From Pirellulaceae bacterium (lineage in GTDB: Bacteria > Planctomycetota > Planctomycetia > Pirellulales > Pirellulaceae), in assembly GCA_023382975.1 (NCBI GenBank), contig JAHDXO010000001.1:399792-463791 (forward strand): a stretch of DNA of 64,000 nt, written 5' to 3'. Below are positions 1 through 8,382 of the stretch, in pieces. Below the pieces are notes generated by a model. That model saw only the letters and a list, made by a program, of their open reading frames with translations, made no database searches and was not told the origin of the DNA. Numbering within the stretch: position 1 is the stretch's first letter; each line of letters begins with the position of its first letter. Made by a program: the position numbers and the translations under genes.

Positions 1-843
1 GCCGGGCAGGAAATGATCGATCGCGGGTATTTGGAAGCGTGGATGGCGGGATTGGCCGACCTGCCGTTTGTCAAGAAATCGGTGATCGGCCGTTCGATCG
101 AGGACCGACCCATCCACGGTTTGCAGATCACCGAATCAGACGATCCGGGGCACGTGGTGATCATTGGACGGCAACATCCACCCGAAGTCACCGGTTCGCT
201 GGGCCTGATGGCCTTCGTGGACCGGTTGGTCGAAGCGGACGGCATGGCCGCCGAGTTCCGCAAGGAATTTCAGGTGACGCTGGTGCCCTTGGTCAATCCC
301 GACGGTGTTGATCGGGGCTACTGGCGGCACAACGTCAAGGGCGTTGACCTGAACCGCGACTGGGGCTCGTTCGCCCAACCCGAGACGCGCGCTGTGCGCG
401 ATCGCGTCTTGCCATTGCATCGACCGCCCGACCACCGTATCTACCTGTGGCTCGACTTCCACTCGACGCACCAGGACGTTTTCTATACTCAGCCGGACGA
501 AACCGAGACGTTCCCGCCGCTCTTCACTCGCCAGTGGCTTGATGCGTTCGACCACCGCACCCCCGGTTATTCCGTGCGGCGAGTCAATTCCCTTGGCGGA
601 AAGCAGCAGACGTCAATGCAATGGGCGCACCGGACCTTCGGCGCTGCGTCGATTACCTACGAATTCGGCGACAACACCGACCGCGCCGAGATCCGTCAAG
701 TCACTCGGATCGCGGCCGAGGAAATGATGCGCTTGCTGGTGCCCGTCCGACAACGGGAGAAAGCGGCAACGCACCGTTCCGACGAGAACACTCGCAAACC
801 GGACGCGGCAGCAAGAGACGGGATTAGGACCGGCGATCGGTGA
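1..843 (+). CDS. M14-family zinc carboxypeptidase, 5'-truncated by the window edge
   Basis: The frame is open from base 1, and the first in-window ATG (13) has no convincing ribosome site, so the true start is probably upstream. The C-terminal ~280 residues carry M14 hallmarks. RQHPPEVTG gives the zinc-binding H and E. RHNVKGVDLNRDW gives the substrate-binding N and R. DFHST gives the second zinc histidine, and ITYEFGD near the end gives the general-base glutamate. Members of this family remove C-terminal residues from peptides or related amides; the substrate cannot be told here. The last 20 bases overlap the 3' end of the convergent cysteine desulfurase. The tail after the catalytic Glu is hydrophilic and low in complexity. 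Confidence 0.85.
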   Translation, partial: AGQEMIDRGYLEAWMAGLADLPFVKKSVIGRSIEDRPIHGLQITESDDPGHVVIIGRQHPPEVTGSLGLMAFVDRLVEADGMAAEFRKEFQVTLVPLVNPDGVDRGYWRHNVKGVDLNRDWGSFAQPETRAVRDRVLPLHRPPDHRIYLWLDFHSTHQDVFYTQPDETETFPPLFTRQWLDAFDHRTPGYSVRRVNSLGGKQQTSMQWAHRTFGAASITYEFGDNTDRAEIRQVTRIAAEEMMRLLVPVRQREKAATHRSDENTRKPDAAARDGIRTGDR

Positions 844-2089
844 GCTGCCGAAGACGTTCGACAGCGTGGGTGACGGTGTCGATGGCGAAGTCGATCTCCT
901 CCGGCGTGTTGAAGCGTCCCAAGCCGAATCGCAAACTGGCTCGCGTCTGATCGTCGTTCAACCCCAGCGCCTTCAGCACGTGACTGGGCGTCGGATCGGC
1001 GGAAGAACAGGCGCTGCCGCTCGAAACGGCCAAGTCCCTCATGCTCATCATCAGCGCTTCACCGTCCACGTCGCCGAAGCAGCAATTCAAATTGCCCGCC
1101 AGACGTCCGTGTCCGAAACCGGTTAAATTTGCCGCTGACTCCGACCCTGCACCGCGTGAGCCCATGCTGTCGGCCGGCTCGCCAGAGTCCAGTGCCGGCC
1201 CGTTCAGCGAGATGCCCGGAATCCTGTCGCACAAGCCCTGGTACAAGCGATTGCGAAGCTCCGCCAGACGAGTCGATTCCGTTGGCATCTCCGCGGCGCA
1301 CAGCTCCAACGCTTTGGCCAGTCCTACCACGCCCGGCACATTCGCCGTGCCGCTGCGTAAACCGGATTCCTGGCGGCCCCCGTCGATCTGCGGCTCGAGC
1401 CGCACTTGCGGCGACCGGCGGCGGACGTACAAGACACCGATGCCCTTGGGACCGTAGATCTTGTGTCCGGAGAAACTCATCAAGTCGACCTGCAGCCGAT
1501 CGACATGGACCGCGAGCTTGCCTACGGCTTGAGTCGCATCGGTGTGGAGCAGAACGCCCCGGGCCCTGCACAACTGGCCGATCTCCGCCAACGGTTGGAG
1601 GACGCCGATCTCGTTGTTGGCCAGCATCACGGAAACCAACGCGGTGTCGTCACGGATCGCCGCGGCCAATTGGTCCAAGTCGATTTGTCCCGCATCGGGC
1701 CTGCCGTTCGAGCGGACGGGCAGCAGGGTGACTTCGAATCCGTTCTTACTCAGCCTTGCCAGCGGGTCCAAGACCGCCTTGTGCTCGGTCGTCACGCTGA
1801 TCAGATGGTTTCCCCGGCGTTTGACGTGTTCGCACACGCCGCGGATCGCCAGATTGTTGCTTTCGGTGGCGCCGCTGGTGAAGACGATCTCGCGGGGCAA
1901 GGCGCCGATCTGTTCGGCGACGGACTCGCGCGCCGCATCGACCGCCGCCTTCGCCGTCCAGCCGAAACTGTGGCTGGTACTGCCCGCGTTGCCATACTGC
2001 TGACAGAACAACGGCAGCATGGCGTCCAACACACGCGGGTCGGTCCGCGTGGTCGCGTGATTGTCCATGTAGACGGGTGTCGTGACCAT
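824..2089 (-). CDS. Cysteine desulfurase (NifS/IscS family)
   Basis: PLP-dependent enzyme that takes sulfur from cysteine as a persulfide for Fe-S cluster or thio-cofactor assembly. The N-terminus has the family signature YMDNHATTRTDP. The PLP lysine lies in SFSGHK (K210) and the persulfide cysteine in SSGSACSS (C361). I chose the ATG at 2089; a TTG two codons earlier is possible. Residues about 301-328, just before RLAGNLN, form a Ser/Gly/Ala-rich insertion where most family members have only a few residues. The gene begins 12 nt after the PQQ-propeller stop on the same strand, so the two may be co-transcribed. No iscU-like scaffold is nearby. Whether it is housekeeping or specialised is unclear. 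Confidence 0.93.
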   Translation of the reverse strand: MVTTPVYMDNHATTRTDPRVLDAMLPLFCQQYGNAGSTSHSFGWTAKAAVDAARESVAEQIGALPREIVFTSGATESNNLAIRGVCEHVKRRGNHLISVTTEHKAVLDPLARLSKNGFEVTLLPVRSNGRPDAGQIDLDQLAAAIRDDTALVSVMLANNEIGVLQPLAEIGQLCRARGVLLHTDATQAVGKLAVHVDRLQVDLMSFSGHKIYGPKGIGVLYVRRRSPQVRLEPQIDGGRQESGLRSGTANVPGVVGLAKALELCAAEMPTESTRLAELRNRLYQGLCDRIPGISLNGPALDSGEPADSMGSRGAGSESAANLTGFGHGRLAGNLNCCFGDVDGEALMMSMRDLAVSSGSACSSADPTPSHVLKALGLNDDQTRASLRFGLGRFNTPEEIDFAIDTVTHAVERLRQLTDRRS

Positions 2090-2101
2090 CGGCAACTCGA
2101 C

Positions 2102-5100
2102 TTATTGACGCTCCAAACGAATGGCCGACAGAATAGGCTGGCTGTTCCCTTGAGGCACCAGTTCGATCAGCAGGTTGTCGGTGACGGGAACGTCGGAGAA
2201 GACCTGGCTCCAAGCTCGCTTGACGCCGCCTGCCACGCGAGCGACATTCAGACCTTCCGCAACCACTTGGCCTTGCAGCTTGACGTCAAACACCCGCGTC
2301 GGCGCGTCGGGCGATGCGTCGGGCTCCGCGAAGAACAACTCGACACGATAGACAGCGCTGGGCTCGCCGTCGTTCAACAGAGGAATCGAGCAGCGGCTCA
2401 AGCCTCGGACGCCCGTCGAGTACAGCCAGGGATCGTCGGTGCCTGCGATCGGCAACGAATCGGTGTTTTCGGCGTAGTAGCCGCCGCCCGGCATCATCTC
2501 GGTCTGCAGCCGGAACACGAATTCCAGCCGTTCGCGCGTCGTCGGCCGAGGGTAGCTCAGCCACAGCGTTCCGCGACTGTCGCGGCGGTCGCCGGGAGCG
2601 CCGAGATTAACGCTCAGCCGCTTCACGGGCCGGTCGCCACCGGGGCTGCTGTAGATCTTCCATGTGTCACGCTCGTCGCGAGGTTCCAGCACGACGGTCG
2701 AAGCGATCGAGAACTGGCAGACGCAGCCTGCGCTGGCTTCGGGGATCATCAACAGCCCGTTGCCCGGGATCGCGTTGACCCAGCAACCCAAGCGGTGCCC
2801 GGCAAAATGGCTGGTCCCGCTGTCGTTGTACAGATCGTAGTACGCGGTATCGCCGCTGCGGAAGAACAGCATGTTCGGCGTCGCCGTGATCGGGCCGCAG
2901 TGGTGACCGGGGCGGCTGAACTGCCAAGGCGTCGGTTCGCCCGTCAGCGGATTTTCGCTCATCTTCTGTTGTCCCGTATGCAAATCGAACGACCACGGTT
3001 CAGCGATGATCTCGTGGCCGACGATGATCGGACGGTGGCGATAATTGGCGTCCGCGGCCCACCGTCGCTTGCCGTCCGCCGCGTCCAGCACGACCAGCCG
3101 CCGCTGGCTGAAATCGCCGGCCAGGAACTGTTTCCAGTAGTGTCCGTTCGCGTTGGCGCCGCAGATCAGCACGTGCCCGTCTTGGTACATCAGCGTCAAT
3201 TGCCCGCCGCCGATGCCGATCCGGCTGCAATCGGTCACATCGACCGGTTGCGACCAGAGCCGTTGTCCCGTCTGCGCGTCCAGACACACCGCCAGCCTGA
3301 CGTCCAGCGCCTTGAGTTCCTCTTCCTTGCGTTTCGCCTCGTCTGGGGGCAGTTTCTCCAACTCGCTCTTGTCCTGCTGCAGCAACTGCTCGCGCTCGGC
3401 CGCCGTGATCGAACTGTCGATAAAGAACACGCGGTCGTCGCCGATGGCGATGGTCACATGCAGGAGGTTTCGGCCGCGGTAGATCCACTTCTGTTCGCCC
3501 GTCGCCGTGTCGACGGCAAAGATGGCATCGGTCTTTTGATCCACCTGGCGCCCGCGCCGCTTCAGAGCCTTGTCCAATTCGCTGCGGATCGTGGCGGTGC
3601 CGAACAACAGACCGTCCTCACAGGCAACATAGCCCCAAGCCCGCGGCACGCCATCGGCCGACTGGGGCGCGCGGTGGACTCGCCGCACCAGCCCCGTGGC
3701 TGCATCCACTTCGGTACACGTGTCGTCGACGGCGACGAACAAGGCGTTGTCGGATGCGGCCAGATTGCCGGCTTCCTCGTTGTTGAACACGCCGGTCCGC
3801 AACGCCCCCGGGTTTTCATATTCCCACAAGAACAGCCCGTTGTAGGCGTCGTAGCACCGGATGCTGTCGGTCCCCTGAATGAACATCCGGCCGGCGGTGG
3901 ACAGCGGGGCTGCCGCCGCGTCGTGCCGATTGATCATCTTCGACGGACCCGGATCGCCGTACCACAGCACGCCCAACCCGCCTTTGACCAAGTGGTCCCG
4001 GCTGGTCATCGTGTTGGCGGCGTCCCCGTACTGGTGCGACCAGTCCCCAGCGCCCGGCAACCGGCCCCTGGCAACGCTGATCCGGCCGTCGACGGGTGTC
4101 TCCACGGCCTCGGGCTCGAAATCCAGGCGGCTGACGGCCTCCTGCAAAGCGGTACGGTCCCCAGCCTCGGCCGCCCCCGCAATCAAGCACACCTGACCGC
4201 CGCACGGTTTGACGCACCGAGACCAACTGGCGGGATCGGCGGGCAGTCTGCCGCTGGCCAGCAGCGTATCGGACACGACCAGGTTGGCGAAGTAGTTCGA
4301 GAAAGGCAGTTTCGCCGGATCGCCGTGGACAATGCTGACTCGATGGCCGTACAGTCCGGCGCGATTCAGCGCCTTTCGGCTGGCGGTCACCTTGTCCGCG
4401 TTGGCCTCGATGCCGTAGATCTTCAACTGCGACCGCTTGGCCAATTCGTACGCCAAACGTCCCTTCTCGCTGCCGACGACCAGACAATACCCACGGTCCA
4501 CCCCGCTGGTCTTGAGAATCTGCTCGGCCGTCGCGGCATACAGCTCCGCAGACGCATCGTCGGCGTAAGGCGGTTCGTCGGTCGCGGGGGCCGCGGCGAT
4601 TGGCTGCATCTGCCCCGCGGCAAAGGCGTAGATCTTGCCGGAGTCAGTGCTGACGTACAGCCGTCCTTCGGCAGCCGCCAGCGCCGACGCATCGCCATCG
4701 ACCTCGCTAGTCCAAATTTGCCGACCGTCGTCGACAGCCAATACATCGACGCGACCCGCGCCGCCCGCGATCAGCCAGTTGCCGGCCACGATCAGCGACG
4801 AATCCAGCGGACTGGCCACGCTCCACAGCGCGCCGACTTCGGACAGCTCGCGGATCTTGGCGGCCAGTTCCGCATCCTTGCGCTCGAATTCCGCCGCGGG
4901 GATCTTGCCTCGCTGCCCCCGCAGCGCATAGCGTTCCAGGTTGTACTTCTGCCGTTCGACCGTCGCCTTGACATGTTTCGGCCGATCGACGGCGACGATC
5001 CGCTCGCCCGTGGCAAAGAACGCCCGGTCGCCGGACATAGTCAGTTGACGTCCGGTGATCCAAGCATGACCGGTGGCGCCGGTCCGCTGGTTCATCGCCA

Positions 5101-5995
5101 GGAAATGATGCGAGCCGGACGAGTAGATCTGGCCGTCGGCCAACATCGCTCGCCAGCCGCCGACTTCACCGCCGGCCGTGGTGCGCCAAGCATGGTTCAA
5201 ATGATGGATCAATTCGCCGCGGCTGCGGTCGAACGCGGCCGGCAACGAACGTCCGGAGGGAACGACCAGCAAGTCGGCATTGCCCAGCAGATACCCCTGC
5301 GGCGACAGCGGGTTGCGACCTGCGTCCTGCTGGCTGATGCGGTCGTTTTTCCAGACCGGCTGGCCCGTCGCTGCGTCGACGGCGTGCAGATAGATCGTCT
5401 CGTGCGGAAACACGCCGGCCCCGAAATAGGCGATGCCGTCTTCGATCATCACGCTGGTGCGGATCGGCCAGCGGGAGATCATCCGGCCGCGAGCCAGCAG
5501 TCGTTCATCGGTCGGGCTCGCGCGTAGCTGCCAGACCACGCGGCCATCCGCGGCGTTCAGACAGTACGCCACGCCGTCCTCGGCGCCGAAATAGACACGG
5601 TCCTGCCAGACCGTCGGCGCCATGCGAATCGGACCTTCCGCGAAGAACGTCCACAGAATCGCTCCCGTGGCCGAGTCCAGACAGTACAGTTGATGGTCGA
5701 CCGACGATCCAAAGAACGTGCGGCCATCGGCAACGACCACCGGCAACGCCCGGTCGAATGCAACTCGGTGCCGCAGCACCAGTCCTTCGATCGGTTCATT
5801 TCGCGGACCTTCCCAAGCCATCTCGGGTCGGGCCGGAGTCGAATAGACCCACGCGGCGGTCAGCGGCGCCGTCAATTGTTCCTCGGTGGCTCCCACGCGG
5901 GAATTGTCGTGCATGAAAGTCGGCCACGGGGCAGCCGCAGCGAAACCTGCGGTGAATACGAGGAACAACGAGCCAAAGGAAATTCGCTGTTTCAT
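2102..5995 (-). CDS. Exported PQQ-like beta-propeller protein with embedded methyltransferase-like domain
   Basis: A protein of 1297 aa. I chose the ATG at 5995 because it opens a clean signal peptide (MKQRISFGSLFLVF, then FAAAAPWPTF) and follows a ctGGAGc ribosome site; the frame extends upstream without support. Two blocks of PQQ/BamB-type blades are visible, with motifs such as LYCLDSATGAILW, YCLNAADGRVVW and VDTATGEQKWIYRG. Between them, roughly residues 495-640, sits a class I SAM-methyltransferase-like fold: CLVVGSEKGRLAYELA as motif I, IYGIEANADKV as motif II, and a VSIVHGDPAKLPF acidic loop. A lysine/glutamate-rich helix follows near 3340-3400. The C-terminus reads like a carbohydrate-binding or malectin-like domain (VYRVELFFAEPDA). 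The exported location makes real SAM-dependent catalysis doubtful. Substrate unknown. Confidence 0.85.
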   Translation of the reverse strand: MKQRISFGSLFLVFTAGFAAAAPWPTFMHDNSRVGATEEQLTAPLTAAWVYSTPARPEMAWEGPRNEPIEGLVLRHRVAFDRALPVVVADGRTFFGSSVDHQLYCLDSATGAILWTFFAEGPIRMAPTVWQDRVYFGAEDGVAYCLNAADGRVVWQLRASPTDERLLARGRMISRWPIRTSVMIEDGIAYFGAGVFPHETIYLHAVDAATGQPVWKNDRISQQDAGRNPLSPQGYLLGNADLLVVPSGRSLPAAFDRSRGELIHHLNHAWRTTAGGEVGGWRAMLADGQIYSSGSHHFLAMNQRTGATGHAWITGRQLTMSGDRAFFATGERIVAVDRPKHVKATVERQKYNLERYALRGQRGKIPAAEFERKDAELAAKIRELSEVGALWSVASPLDSSLIVAGNWLIAGGAGRVDVLAVDDGRQIWTSEVDGDASALAAAEGRLYVSTDSGKIYAFAAGQMQPIAAAPATDEPPYADDASAELYAATAEQILKTSGVDRGYCLVVGSEKGRLAYELAKRSQLKIYGIEANADKVTASRKALNRAGLYGHRVSIVHGDPAKLPFSNYFANLVVSDTLLASGRLPADPASWSRCVKPCGGQVCLIAGAAEAGDRTALQEAVSRLDFEPEAVETPVDGRISVARGRLPGAGDWSHQYGDAANTMTSRDHLVKGGLGVLWYGDPGPSKMINRHDAAAAPLSTAGRMFIQGTDSIRCYDAYNGLFLWEYENPGALRTGVFNNEEAGNLAASDNALFVAVDDTCTEVDAATGLVRRVHRAPQSADGVPRAWGYVACEDGLLFGTATIRSELDKALKRRGRQVDQKTDAIFAVDTATGEQKWIYRGRNLLHVTIAIGDDRVFFIDSSITAAEREQLLQQDKSELEKLPPDEAKRKEEELKALDVRLAVCLDAQTGQRLWSQPVDVTDCSRIGIGGGQLTLMYQDGHVLICGANANGHYWKQFLAGDFSQRRLVVLDAADGKRRWAADANYRHRPIIVGHEIIAEPWSFDLHTGQQKMSENPLTGEPTPWQFSRPGHHCGPITATPNMLFFRSGDTAYYDLYNDSGTSHFAGHRLGCWVNAIPGNGLLMIPEASAGCVCQFSIASTVVLEPRDERDTWKIYSSPGGDRPVKRLSVNLGAPGDRRDSRGTLWLSYPRPTTRERLEFVFRLQTEMMPGGGYYAENTDSLPIAGTDDPWLYSTGVRGLSRCSIPLLNDGEPSAVYRVELFFAEPDASPDAPTRVFDVKLQGQVVAEGLNVARVAGGVKRAWSQVFSDVPVTDNLLIELVPQGNSQPILSAIRLERQ

Positions 5996-6169
5996 GTCTT
6001 TATTGCTCCAGATGTCTGGCGCCGCGATCCATTCGCCGAGCAAAGCCAAGCGAGTCGAGGTCACGAGAGAGTGTCAGCAAACCACTCGCATTATGCCCTA
6101 GGGATCGTACGGCAACCAGCCCTGCGACTCGCCGCTTACCCACGACCGAAAAGAGGCACACAGCCGTGG

Positions 6170-6394
6170 TTACAGTCCGACGAACGGAACCGGGATCAGC
6201 AGCGCATGCTGCTCGAACAGGCTCCAGACTCCGAACCACGAAGTGTATCCCGTCAGAAACACGAACACGACGTAGAAGGCGACGACCGGCAACTCGATCA
6301 ACCGAGCCGCCCATCGCCAGACAAACAGACGAGCTTGCGGATAGCGTTCGGCACGCGACAGCGACGACCGACTGGGCAATGTGGAACTGGGCAC
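6170..6394 (-). CDS. Small predicted membrane protein
   Basis: A 74-residue frame with a GTG start at 6394. The start is preceded by a strong ribosome site (GAGGAG, 8 nt upstream), which is the main argument that it is real. The N-terminus is Ser/Arg-rich. It is followed by a basic stretch (YPQARLFVWRWAARLI) and then hydrophobic sequence to the end (ELPVVAFYVVFVFLTG, then SLFEQHALLIPVPFVGL), consistent with one or two membrane passes. I recognise no family. It lies between the PQQ-propeller gene and a decayed gene remnant on the other strand. Confidence 0.5.
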   Translation of the reverse strand: MPSSTLPSRSSLSRAERYPQARLFVWRWAARLIELPVVAFYVVFVFLTGYTSWFGVWSLFEQHALLIPVPFVGL

Positions 6395-6419
6395 GCGGGA
6401 GGCTCCTCGCGAAGGAAGG

Positions 6420-6854
6420 CAAGAAGATTTTCATCGCTTGGCGGCGTTCTTCTCCGAGGCCCATGTGTCTCTCGGCGGACTTCGAAATCGGCCGCAACCA
6501 TACCGCGTTCAATACCTGGGCGAAACGGCGGAGCGGGAGACCGATCCGTCGCCGCCGTTCCTCGACGAACTCCATGTCGACCGTGGCACGCGCCGGTCGC
6601 AGTTATCGCTGCGGGCGTGCGCTGTGTCGAAGTCACGCTTGGTGGGTGGGATAGCCACGTGAACAACCACGAGATCCAGGCGGGCCGAGTGGCCGTGCTG
6701 GATCCCGCTTTCGCTTCCCTGATTCGCGAACTTCGCCAGCGCGATCTGCTGGACCGTACCGTGCGGCATCGACTATCGCCAAGAGCTACTCACGCCCATC
6801 GGGCGTCCGATGCAAATCAGCCAAGGCACACCCATCGCCGAACTGATCGGCTAG
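6420..6854 (+). pseudogene. Remnant of a DUF1549/DUF1553 + DUF1501 gene pair
   Basis: Three collinear fragments of recognisable families are joined by deletions. First, 6420-6600 in frame 3 encodes EDFHRLAAFFSEAHV and continues to FLDELHV, which resembles the region just after the CxxCH motif of DUF1549 proteins. Second, about 6607-6763 in frame 2 encodes AAGVRCVEVTLGGWDSHVNN and DPAFASLIRELRQRDLLDRTV, a typical mid-DUF1501 segment. Third, 6765-6854 is back in frame 3 and encodes YRQELLTPIGRPMQ followed by a stop, a typical DUF1501 C-terminus. The roughly 100 residues normally between the last two are gone. No start or full domain remains. Intact relatives lie at 20873-25188. Confidence 0.75.
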
Positions 6855-6897
6855 CAGGGATGGTTTGCGCCATCTGCCCAAGCCGTTCGCTTGGGGA

Positions 6898-8178
6898 TCA
6901 CGCCATCTCGTATGCGGGAATCCGCTCGCCGCGGATCAAGTCTTCGAACGTCTGGCGGCTGCGCACCAGGTGAGCGTGGCCGTCGCGCACCAGTACCTCG
7001 GCGGCCAGCGGTTTCGAATTGTAGTTCGATCCCATGACGAAACCGTAGGCTCCGGCCACTTCCATCACCAGATAATCCCCGACCACCGCCGCGGGCAGTC
7101 GTCGCCGACAGACGAAGCCGCCTTCCTCCTGCGTAAAGATGTCGCCCGATTCGCACAGTGGCCCGCCGACCACTACCTCGAGTTCCCCGCGGCGGGTATC
7201 TCCGTCGGCGGGCGCGATTGACATCGGATGGTGGGCGCCGTACAGAATTGGGCGAGCCAGATTGTTGAAGCCGGCATCGAGCAAATAGAACAAGTTGTCG
7301 CCCATGCGCTTCACGGCCCGGATCTCGGCGATCATGTATCCGCTCTCGGCCACCAGGTAACGGCCCGGTTCGATCTCCAGCGAAACCGAATGGCCGAAGG
7401 CATCCTGCAGCCGTTTGCGAGTCGCGTCCCACAATTCGAAATACTGGTCCAGCGGAACGTAGGTCTCGCCGTCGCGGTACGGCACGGGCAAACCGCCTCC
7501 GGCGCTGATCGAGACGACCGAGCGGCCGACGGTCAGTGCCGCCTGTTCCAGCGCGCCGCAGACCTGCGCCAGATGCTCCAGGTCGGTGCCCGAGCCGATG
7601 TGCATGTGGACGCCGGTCACGCCCAGGCCGTGACGATCCGCACGGAGCAGGCAATCGGCCAACTGTTCGTGCCAGATGCCGTGCTTGGACTGCTGGCCTC
7701 CGGTATTGGTCTTCTGGCTGTGGCCGTGCCCAAACCCAGGATTGATCCGCAGTGTGATATTCCGTCCCGGTGCGACATGACCCAATTGGTCGATCATGTC
7801 GGGCGAACCGCAGTTGACGTGCAAATCGTGCTTCAGTACCAGCTCGAAGGACGACTGGTCGAAGATGTCCGCCGTGTACACGATCGGCGGCGGGCTACCG
7901 TGCGGGGAGAATCCGGCGGCCAGGGCACGCTCGATCTCGCCGGCGCTGACGGTGTCCACCACGCAGCCGCAACGCCGCACCAGGTCCAGGACGGCCAGAT
8001 TCGAGTTGGCCTTTTGGGCGTAACGGACGGCATCGAACGATTGCAGATCGGCGATTCGTTGCTCGATCTTCGCCGCATCGTACACGTACAGCGGCGTCTC
8101 GTAACGGGCGACCAGTTCCTGGACCGGCACGCCGGCCACTTCGGTTCTTAGCGTTGGAAAACGGGCGGATTCGGACAT
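6898..8178 (-). CDS. lysA: Diaminopimelate decarboxylase
   Basis: Last step of lysine synthesis: PLP-dependent decarboxylation of meso-diaminopimelate to L-lysine in the cytoplasm. The 426-aa length is normal for the family. YAQKANSN carries the PLP lysine (K56). HIGSG and GGGLPVPY form the phosphate-binding region, EPGRYLVAESG is the substrate-binding segment, and CESGD supplies the catalytic cysteine from the partner subunit. The ATG at 8178 follows a GGAAGAAG ribosome site; the frame runs on upstream without support. It stands alone, with no other lysine genes nearby. Confidence 0.95.
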   Translation of the reverse strand: MSESARFPTLRTEVAGVPVQELVARYETPLYVYDAAKIEQRIADLQSFDAVRYAQKANSNLAVLDLVRRCGCVVDTVSAGEIERALAAGFSPHGSPPPIVYTADIFDQSSFELVLKHDLHVNCGSPDMIDQLGHVAPGRNITLRINPGFGHGHSQKTNTGGQQSKHGIWHEQLADCLLRADRHGLGVTGVHMHIGSGTDLEHLAQVCGALEQAALTVGRSVVSISAGGGLPVPYRDGETYVPLDQYFELWDATRKRLQDAFGHSVSLEIEPGRYLVAESGYMIAEIRAVKRMGDNLFYLLDAGFNNLARPILYGAHHPMSIAPADGDTRRGELEVVVGGPLCESGDIFTQEEGGFVCRRRLPAAVVGDYLVMEVAGAYGFVMGSNYNSKPLAAEVLVRDGHAHLVRSRQTFEDLIRGERIPAYEMA

Positions 8179-8382
8179 GGAACTTCTTCCAGGAAATCGG
8201 GACAAATGAATCGAACGCCAAGTAGTCGCCTTCGGCTTGCCGTTCAACGACGGTGGATGCACCGTGCGCAATCGGGCATCCGACGACTTCAAAAAATGCA
8301 ACAAGCGCCACCCGTTCTGGATGACGCTTGCTTGATGACACTCTCTGCACTGCGTTTCGCCGCGGCGCGGCGGTCGAGGCGA

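Noticed and set aside
1406..5527. A 4.1-kb open frame on the plus strand opposite the PQQ-propeller gene
   Set aside because: No start support and no domain; the minus strand encodes a clear multi-domain protein. It is a GC-bias artefact.
6166..6654. Plus-strand frame across the small membrane gene and remnant
   Set aside because: Basic, low-complexity translation with no ribosome site; the recognisable fragments are in the other two frames.
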